From positions 1 through 27,281 of the forward strand of contig CAJUGG010000052.1 of NCBI GenBank assembly GCA_910585995.1: DNA of 27,281 bases, given 5' to 3'. The notes beneath the pieces are model-generated. The model saw nothing but the letters and a program-made list of their open reading frames with translations. It was not told the origin of the DNA and ran no database searches. The position numbers were made by a program, and so were the translations under genes. The first letter of the stretch is position 1, and the number at the start of each line of letters is the position of its first letter. Of the stretch, positions 16,588 through 22,377 are shown piece after piece. Source of the stretch: an uncultured Lachnospiraceae bacterium (GTDB lineage: Bacteria > Bacillota > Clostridia > Lachnospirales > Lachnospiraceae).

Positions 16588-17000
16588 AACCGAAAATACG
16601 CATAGACAAGCGCCCCAAACGCCCGCCCCAGCGCCATAGCCAAGATTATCCAGAACAAACCCGTCTTCAGACGAATCCTCCGGCTGAAGATCGGGACCAC
16701 ATCCACAATCTCTGTCAGGGCCATCGCCCAGGCACCCGTAAAGATGCCTGAAAACAGCCCAAAGGACACCACGCCCACCATCCCAACCGGTACAGAAAAT
16801 CCATAGATACTAACCAGATTTCCCAATATACCACCAATTGCTGCGGCATCCTCATAATATAAGATATATTTTGCAGTATGTGTCTTACCGGCAAACCGGG
16901 ACACCACGCCCAAAGCGATCAAAAAAGCAAACATCCCGCCTGCCACCGCAAAGCCGCTGCTAAGTCCCAAAATCGCCAAAAACACCTGCCTAATCCACAT
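16584..17000 (-). CDS. spoVAB: Stage V sporulation protein AB
   Basis: A 138-residue polytopic membrane protein of the SpoVA group. It has an N-terminal helix (MWIRQVFLAILGLSSGFAVAGG), a middle region with YYEDAAAIGGILGN, then further helices around GMVGVVSFGLFSGIFTGAWAMALTEIVDVVPIFSRR and a final helix. The ALTEIVDVVPIFSRR block is characteristic. I start at ATG 17000, with AAGGAG 10 nt upstream; an adjacent TTG at 17003 is possible. It overlaps spoVAA by 11 nt, indicating coupling. Next after it should be spoVAC, but instead the convergent ABC-F gene overlaps its stop. Confidence 0.88.
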   Translation of the reverse strand: MWIRQVFLAILGLSSGFAVAGGMFAFLIALGVVSRFAGKTHTAKYILYYEDAAAIGGILGNLVSIYGFSVPVGMVGVVSFGLFSGIFTGAWAMALTEIVDVVPIFSRRIRLKTGLFWIILAMALGRAFGALVYAYFRF

Positions 17001-17616
17001 CAATACTCGTCTCCTTACGATTACATCCCTCAATCAGCGTCATATTCACATCATCCTCATACTGACGCATCTCCACCTCCATAGGCGTCGGGTCCTTCGT
17101 AATCCGCTTCCCTCCAACATGATTATAAAACACCAATATCCCCACAGCGATTCCCACCGAATACATCGCCTCCAACATCGTAAACCCATCCGACGCCTGT
17201 CCCATCACCAACTGATACACCTGCGAAAATACCTGTGTCACACCCACATCGTTATTAAATGTCATAATCGAAAACGCCGATCCAATAAACACCGTCACAC
17301 ACACAAGCACCACCTTCAAAAAACTCCACCGGTCCCTTGCATACTCTGAAGACTCATAATCCACAATAAAATCCGACTCTCCCATATTTTGAATCTCCAG
17401 ATCCGGATAAATCTCATGAATCAACTCCACAATCTTCAAAACCGAAAACACATACCGATTGCTCTTCTCCGCCTGAATCTTCAAAATCTTCAGCGTCTTC
17501 AGCCGATTCCTCACCGCCGCATCCGTACACTCTAACTTAGCCACATCCCCCAGCCTCACATCCACATGATCCACCTCAATATTCTGGTCAATCTTCAGAT
17601 ATAATACCGTACTCAC
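16990..17616 (-). CDS. spoVAA: Stage V sporulation protein AA
   Basis: A 208-residue SpoVA protein, matching the usual length of about 206. The N-terminal cytoplasmic or extracellular domain (YLKIDQNIEVDHVDVRLGDVAKLEC) is typical, and two membrane helices lie near 115-140 and 155-175. I start at GTG 17616 because AGGAGG lies 9 nt upstream and the protein then aligns with the family. The open frame further upstream to 17688 has no ribosome site. The gene follows sigF after 337 bp that include hairpin copy 3, and it overlaps spoVAB. Weak promoter-like elements on the minus strand (an extended TGG-TATAAA near 17670) could drive it separately from sigF. Confidence 0.88.
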   Translation of the reverse strand: MSTVLYLKIDQNIEVDHVDVRLGDVAKLECTDAAVRNRLKTLKILKIQAEKSNRYVFSVLKIVELIHEIYPDLEIQNMGESDFIVDYESSEYARDRWSFLKVVLVCVTVFIGSAFSIMTFNNDVGVTQVFSQVYQLVMGQASDGFTMLEAMYSVGIAVGILVFYNHVGGKRITKDPTPMEVEMRQYEDDVNMTLIEGCNRKETSIDVD

Positions 17617-17719
17617 ACCCAGCCACCTCCTAAAACCTCTACCCCTATCATCTACCAACCGCCCCCATTTTATACCATCCTCTATCAAAATTTTCCCACT
17701 CCATAATTATGTCAATCAG

Positions 17720-17947
17720 GTGCCACCGCAAAATAAGAGGCGCTTCTGCACAGGGCTTCTGTCCTGTCACAAAGAGTGCTGTGTAGATTGGAGCGGACAG
17801 TGTGCAATATTTGTATGAGCCAGGCGAACACGTACGCGTGTCCGATTGGAACATACAAATGTTGTGCACTGTCCGATACACTCTATGCAGACCTTTGTGC
17901 CAGGGCGGGAGTCCTGTGCAGAAGCGCCTCTTATTTTGCGGTGGCAC
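17720..17947 (+). repeat. Long intergenic hairpin element, copy 3
   Basis: A 228-nt imperfect palindrome with the longest arms. Positions 17720-17774 pair with 17893-17947, and only five of 55 positions deviate, four of them G-U wobbles on the plus strand. The outermost 35 bp pair perfectly. The core (17769-17898) is the shared family core but carries paired changes in its middle stem (17802-17809 with 17860-17867) relative to copies 1 and 2. The apex is AACACG/CGTGTC around TACG. It fills most of the gap between sigF and spoVAA, with its right end 6 bp from the sigF stop. Confidence 0.85.
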
Positions 17948-17953
17948 TGTCCT

Positions 17954-18673
17954 CTAACTCACCAGCTTCTCCCTCAACTGCCTCAAAATTTTCTTCTCCA
18001 GCCTACTCACCTGCACCTGCGACACCCCCATTACCTTCGCCACCTCCGACTGCGTCTTCTCCTGCAAATACCGCATAATGATCAGTCTCCTGTCCTCATC
18101 CGAAAGTTCTTCCAAGAGCTGCTCCAACACCACCTTATTCAAAAGCTGCTGCATCCCGCCTCCCTGGCTCTCCATCCGGTCCAACAGACAGATCTCGCTC
18201 CCGTCCTGCTGCGGAATCGTCTTATAGATAGACTCCACCTCCGCCGCAGACTCCAATGCCATCGCAATCTCTTCTGGTATCAGCCCTGTCAGCTCTGACA
18301 ACTCCTCCATTGTCGGTTCTCTACCCTTTTGCTGTCTGAACCCTTCTGTCTCTCTGTGAATCTTCCAGCAATTTTCCTTCAAAGTCCGACTTACCTTTAC
18401 GATCCCGTCATCCCGCAAGAACCGCTTGATCTCTCCTGCAATCATCGGCACCGCATACGTGGAAAATTTCACCTCAAAAGAAGTATCAAACTTATCTATC
18501 GCTTTAATCAATCCCATAGCACCAATCTGAAATAAATCCTCCATATCTGTTCCCCTGCCGGCAAAACGCTTAACAATACTCCAGATCAGTCCCATATTTT
18601 CCTCTACTAATCGTTCTCTGGCCCTTTTATCCCCATGGTGCGATCTCTCAATCAGTACCATTGTGTCTTCCAT
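17954..18673 (-). CDS. sigF: RNA polymerase sporulation sigma factor F
   Basis: A 239-residue sigma-70 family factor, the first forespore-specific sigma factor. Region 2 is NMGLIWSIVKRFAGRGTDMEDLFQIGAMGLIKAIDKFD ... FSTYAVPMIAGEIKRFLRDD; region 3 follows. Region 4 (about 180-235) includes LSDEDRRLIIMRYLQEKTQSEVAKVMGVSQVQVSRLEKKIL, with the helix-turn-helix that reads the -35 element. Identity as sigma F and not sigma G comes from position, directly after its anti-sigma gene spoIIAB. AGGAGG lies 11 nt before ATG 18673, a little far. It is held inactive by SpoIIAB until SpoIIAA is dephosphorylated. Confidence 0.95.
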   Translation of the reverse strand: MEDTMVLIERSHHGDKRARERLVEENMGLIWSIVKRFAGRGTDMEDLFQIGAMGLIKAIDKFDTSFEVKFSTYAVPMIAGEIKRFLRDDGIVKVSRTLKENCWKIHRETEGFRQQKGREPTMEELSELTGLIPEEIAMALESAAEVESIYKTIPQQDGSEICLLDRMESQGGGMQQLLNKVVLEQLLEELSDEDRRLIIMRYLQEKTQSEVAKVMGVSQVQVSRLEKKILRQLREKLVS

Positions 18674-18680
18674 AAAGATA

Positions 18681-19121
18681 TCAAGCCTCCTGTTCTGTCA
18701 CACCTTTCTGAATTTTTTTCCTCATATAGACGGTTGTCCCTTTGGAAGGCTCGGATTCCACCTTCACCTGGTCCATAAATGCTTCCATAAACATAAATCC
18801 CATACCCGAGCGCTCTAACTCCGGCCTGCTGGTGTACAAAGGTTCCATAGCCTTTTTCACATCTTCGATGCCCACACCATTGTCCACCACCCACAGCTCC
18901 ACCGTCTCTTCCTGCAGACGCGCCCGGACAACAACCGTATGTACTTCATTGGGATAGCCGTGGATAATCGCGTTTGTCACTGCCTCTGACACCGCAGTCT
19001 TAATATCTGCCACTTCCTCTAAGGTTGGATTTAACTGGGTCACAAAAGCTGCCACTGCAACTCTTGCAAACCCTTCATTCTCCGACAGACTGTCAAAAGC
19101 CAACGTCATCTCGTTTTTCAT
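18681..19121 (-). CDS. spoIIAB: Anti-sigma F factor SpoIIAB
   Basis: A 146-residue GHKL-fold serine kinase that binds sigma F and phosphorylates SpoIIAA. The N-box SEAVTNAIIHGYP has Glu46 and Asn50, the G1 box is DNGVGIED (80-87), and the G2-like RSGMGFMFMEAF begins at 104. Length is typical. GAGGAGG lies 7 nt before the ATG, and the start overlaps spoIIAA by 4 nt (ATGA), so the two are made in a fixed ratio. The sigF start lies 7 nt after its stop. Confidence 0.96.
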   Translation of the reverse strand: MKNEMTLAFDSLSENEGFARVAVAAFVTQLNPTLEEVADIKTAVSEAVTNAIIHGYPNEVHTVVVRARLQEETVELWVVDNGVGIEDVKKAMEPLYTSRPELERSGMGFMFMEAFMDQVKVESEPSKGTTVYMRKKIQKGVTEQEA

Positions 19122-19438
19122 ACAACTTCCTCCTCTTGCTCTAACTGAATATAATTTAAGATCCCGGACAGCTTCAGAATCCGTCTGATCTGCCCGCGCA
19201 TATGACTCATCATCATCCGTCCGCTGAGTGCTTTCATCATCTTGTAGCGTCCCAGGATCATGCCAATCCCCGCACTGTCCATAAAGACCGTTCTGGAAAA
19301 ATCGAACTCAAGTTCGAATACAGGTTCTTCTCTCACTACTTTGTCCACTTTTTCCCGGATCTCTTCTGTATAATGATGGTCTAATTCCACCGGAAGATAC
19401 ACGACAAGACGCCCTCCATTTCGCTCTAACATTTCCAT
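19118..19438 (-). CDS. spoIIAA: Anti-anti-sigma factor SpoIIAA
   Basis: A 106-residue STAS-domain protein. In unphosphorylated form it binds SpoIIAB and frees sigma F in the forespore. The phospho-acceptor serine is in FMDSAGIGM (Ser55), and the C-terminal LKLSGI...YIQL is typical. I start at ATG 19438, with AGGAG 7 nt upstream; the open frame to 19483 runs back without a ribosome site. It is the first gene of the tricistronic spoIIA unit and lies just after a terminator-like hairpin. I did not find a convincing sigma-H promoter; ATGGAAT near 19465 resembles a -10, but no matching -35 is present. Confidence 0.94.
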   Translation of the reverse strand: MEMLERNGGRLVVYLPVELDHHYTEEIREKVDKVVREEPVFELEFDFSRTVFMDSAGIGMILGRYKMMKALSGRMMMSHMRGQIRRILKLSGILNYIQLEQEEEVV

Positions 19439-19483
19439 CTTTTCTCTCCTCTCATCCACTTCATTCCATGATCTGCGCAACAC

Positions 19484-19516
19484 GAAAAGGGCTGCCGCAT
19501 GCTGCGACAGCCCCTT
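19484..19516 (-). terminator. Terminator after the TPR gene
   Basis: Minus-strand stem with arms 19516-19503 and 19499-19487 and one or two G-U pairs, ending in TTTT. It separates the T-box-led unit from spoIIAA. Confidence 0.65.
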
Positions 19517-19545
19517 ACTTCAGGGTTCTTCTTTTGTCTGTGTCT

Positions 19546-20925
19546 TTAATTAAGGCCGGCTAAAAGCTTCGTTGCATCCGATGCCATCCTGGTGCCCGGA
19601 CAGTCCTCAATTACTTTCTGATAGTAAATCTTCGCATTTTCCACATCTCCCGACTTATGATAAGACCTGGCAAGAAAATACAAAGCATTGTTCTGGGTAT
19701 TGTCTAACTCATAACATTTGCCCAGATCTGCAATGGAAGTCTCAAAATCATTGCTCTGGTAAGCCGCATAACCCGTCCGGTACAACTCGGCCACTGCGGC
19801 TGCGCCCACTTCCCGGAACACAGAATCATATAAGATCTGCGCATTTTCCGGCAGTGTTTCTTTTTCTATTGCTTCTAGTTGTTCGAGCGCTCCCGGCGAA
19901 TCTTCCTCTGCATAAGCGCGATATGCCTTTAACAGTTCCTCATAGCGGGTCAGCTGCTCATTGGCTTCGCTGGCGGTCTGTACGGCCGCTTCTGCCTCTG
20001 CCTTCACGGTATCCATCTCTGCCTGGAGGCTGTTCAGCGCCGCTGTCTTGGCTTCTACCTGGTCACTGTACTCTGCAACGGCATCATTGAGTTCCGAACT
20101 ATTCATCTGCTGCTGTGCCGGCAGGATCAAAAACCACATCACTGCCATCCCGATTCCAATCCCAATCACGATGTTGATAATCGAGTGAAGCCAGGAATTG
20201 TCTTTTACCCCTATTGGCTGGATAATCGTCTCATTCCCGCTGGTATAGACAATGGCGTCTTTGCTGACTTGTTCTTCTTCTTTCTTGGGCTGCTGTCTCT
20301 TAGGCTGCCGTCCTTCTGCCTCGTCTAACTCTTTCAGATACCGAAGCGCTCTCGTATTGGTACGGTCGATATCAAGCACCATCCGAAGTTCTGCACGCGC
20401 TCTGGCATAGTTGTCCTCTTTCATATAGAGCAGCGCCAAAAGCTGATGTCCTTTTAAAAGATTCGGATACGTAGAAAGCACCTTTTTCAGCTGAATAACT
20501 GCAAGATCAAAACTTCCCTGCTCACAGTACAGAAGGGACTGATTATATTTTTTAATGGTGGTATTGATGGCCTCTAAACGCGCCGGCGAGTTCTGGACAG
20601 ACTCGATATATTCATCTGCCAGATTTTTCTCACCCTGGAAATTTTTACTGATAATCCAGTGTGAGAGCGCATCCACCATCTCTCCCATCTCAAAATAGAC
20701 CAATCCTAAGAGATTCCTTGCATCTGTATTTTTCTTGTTGATCTTCAGACTCTGTCTGAGGGAGATAGAAGCACCAGACAGATCTCTCACTCTGGCTTTT
20801 TCCAGTCCCTCATTATAATATGCGTTTGATAACCGGATCAATCTGCGATAACGTGATACATCTGCACCGCATCTTTCACAGTAATCGGAGTTTGTCAGTT
20901 CTGCCCCACAGTTAAAACACTTCAT
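19546..20925 (-). CDS. Zinc-ribbon, TPR and coiled-coil membrane protein
   Basis: A 459-residue protein of unknown function. It begins with a double-cysteine zinc ribbon (CFNCG ... YCERCG, residues 3-19), followed by tetratricopeptide-like repeats to about 205. A charged linker rich in K, Q and E comes next, then one transmembrane helix near 247-267 (IINIVIGIGIGMAVMWFLILP). A predicted coiled coil follows (about 275-335), and a second TPR region ends the protein. The helix should place the zinc ribbon and first TPR block in the cytoplasm and the coiled coil and second TPR block outside, as expected for a scaffold or assembly factor. It is the last gene of the folC unit, 13 bp after the 47-residue ORF, with AGGTGG before the ATG. 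Related proteins occur in many Clostridia; I know of no proven role. Confidence 0.85.
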   Translation of the reverse strand: MKCFNCGAELTNSDYCERCGADVSRYRRLIRLSNAYYNEGLEKARVRDLSGASISLRQSLKINKKNTDARNLLGLVYFEMGEMVDALSHWIISKNFQGEKNLADEYIESVQNSPARLEAINTTIKKYNQSLLYCEQGSFDLAVIQLKKVLSTYPNLLKGHQLLALLYMKEDNYARARAELRMVLDIDRTNTRALRYLKELDEAEGRQPKRQQPKKEEEQVSKDAIVYTSGNETIIQPIGVKDNSWLHSIINIVIGIGIGMAVMWFLILPAQQQMNSSELNDAVAEYSDQVEAKTAALNSLQAEMDTVKAEAEAAVQTASEANEQLTRYEELLKAYRAYAEEDSPGALEQLEAIEKETLPENAQILYDSVFREVGAAAVAELYRTGYAAYQSNDFETSIADLGKCYELDNTQNNALYFLARSYHKSGDVENAKIYYQKVIEDCPGTRMASDATKLLAGLN

Positions 20926-20938
20926 ATGCCCACCTTTT

Positions 20939-21082
20939 CTACTGATGCTCTTTCATCTCTTTAAACATCTCGTCCATCAAATCCGTCACATCGGACAGAT
21001 TGTGATTATAGACGTTATCCTCCACCTGATCGATCTCCAGGCTTGGATGAAATTTTTTTAATTCTTCTTCAAAATCAAGCAT
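20939..21082 (-). CDS. Small hypothetical protein, 47 residues
   Basis: A short acidic frame from ATG 21082 to TAG 20939, beginning MLDFEEELKKFHPSLEID and ending FKEMKEHQ. AAGGAG lies 8 nt before its ATG, inside the last codons of folC, and the start overlaps the folC stop by 8 nt. That is a classic coupled arrangement. The next gene begins 13 nt after its stop. It is predicted helical, with no membrane segment and no cysteines. I do not recognise a family. It is too short for usual gene callers but is supported by ribosome site, coupling and coding-like composition. Confidence 0.75.
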   Translation of the reverse strand: MLDFEEELKKFHPSLEIDQVEDNVYNHNLSDVTDLMDEMFKEMKEHQ

Positions 21083-22376
21083 ATTTTTTGCTCCTTATGA
21101 TTTTCTTCAGACTGCCCACCAGGTACAAAGATCCCACACAGAATAAGATACCGTCTCCTTTTTTCTGAAGCGCCGTCTCAAATGCTTCCGGAATCGCTGC
21201 AATCTCTGACACTGGCTGGCTTGTATATTTTTCAAAGATCGCTGCCAGTTCAGACACTGGCACACAGCGGTCAGACTCAATCTGCGTCACTACCACACTG
21301 TCAAACGCAATATGCTCACAGATCGTACGAATCATCCCTTCATAGTCTTTCTCTTTTACGCAGGAAAACAGCATAGTAACTTTTGTATTGACCTGGAACT
21401 TTTGTGCAGTCTTAACAAATTCTTCCACACCAGAATCATTGTGCGCACCGTCTAAGATCACTCCCGGAAGTACGGTCTCCATCCGTCCCTGCCAGCGCAT
21501 CTGTTCCATCCCTCGGTGAATGTCCTCCTCGGTCAGCCCAATCTCCAGCACATGTGCAGCAGTCACTGCCTCCATGGCATTCATGATCTGATACTCTGCC
21601 ACACTGGTGATGGACACATTCATAGGTAAATAATACCCAGTATCCATGGAAAAATCAATCGTTTTCTGAGTGTTCATTAAAATTTTATACATATCTGGGC
21701 GAATCGCATAGGCTTTGGCATGCATCTGGGCTGCTTTTTTCAGGATCACAGCCTCTACCTCTTTTCTGGTGCCGTCATAGACGACAGGACACCCTTCCTT
21801 GATAATCCCTGCCTTTTCCCCGGCGATTAGTTCATAGGTATCGCCCAGATACTCGGTGTGTTCCAGACTAATAGAAGTAATCACACTCACGAGCGGCTTT
21901 TCAATCACATTGGTCGCATCAAAGCGCCCACCAAGGCCAGTCTCCAGAACCAGATATTCCATACCGCTCTTATGGAAGATATAGATGCCGATCAAGAACA
22001 AAAGTTCAAAATACGTAGGATGTGCAAAAGTATCAGGACAGGTCTTTAAAAGCTCGTGCACCGCATCCATGATCACCTCAAAGGCCTCTAAGAAAAGTGC
22101 ATCCGATACAGGTTCCTGATTCAGTACAAACCGCTCGTTGATCTCCACCAAGTGCGGGGAGGTAAAAAGTCCGGTCTGTTTTCCGGCTGTCGTCAGGATC
22201 GACGACAGGTAGGCGCAGACCGAGCCTTTCCCGTTGGACCCGGCCACATGGATGATCTTCATGGAGCGTTCCGGGTGCCCCAGATAGGCAAGCACTGCCC
22301 TGGTATTTTCCAGTGTGTTTTTTTTGGTAAATCTGGGCGTATCATCGATAAACGCCACTGCTTCTTCATAACTCAT
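21075..22376 (-). CDS. folC: Folylpolyglutamate synthase / dihydrofolate synthase
   Basis: Adds glutamate to dihydropteroate and to folates. The Mur-ligase-type ATP site is HVAGSNGKGSV (P-loop 46-52), followed by SILTTAGKQTGLFTSPHLVEINERF, the LVLETGLGGRFDATN block near 145, and LDGAHND near 310. The 433-residue length fits. I start at ATG 22376, one base after the valS stop, with GGAG 6 nt upstream; a TTG four codons earlier is possible. The valS-folC pairing is common in Firmicutes. The next ORF overlaps its end. Confidence 0.95.
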   Translation of the reverse strand: MSYEEAVAFIDDTPRFTKKNTLENTRAVLAYLGHPERSMKIIHVAGSNGKGSVCAYLSSILTTAGKQTGLFTSPHLVEINERFVLNQEPVSDALFLEAFEVIMDAVHELLKTCPDTFAHPTYFELLFLIGIYIFHKSGMEYLVLETGLGGRFDATNVIEKPLVSVITSISLEHTEYLGDTYELIAGEKAGIIKEGCPVVYDGTRKEVEAVILKKAAQMHAKAYAIRPDMYKILMNTQKTIDFSMDTGYYLPMNVSITSVAEYQIMNAMEAVTAAHVLEIGLTEEDIHRGMEQMRWQGRMETVLPGVILDGAHNDSGVEEFVKTAQKFQVNTKVTMLFSCVKEKDYEGMIRTICEHIAFDSVVVTQIESDRCVPVSELAAIFEKYTSQPVSEIAAIPEAFETALQKKGDGILFCVGSLYLVGSLKKIIRSKKYA

Positions 22377-22377
22377 C

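Noticed and set aside
8701..17947. Hairpin copies as CRISPR or as a classical MITE with conserved terminal repeats
   Set aside because: There is no spacer array, and the terminal arms differ between copies while the centre is conserved, the opposite of a usual MITE. Mobility itself is not excluded.
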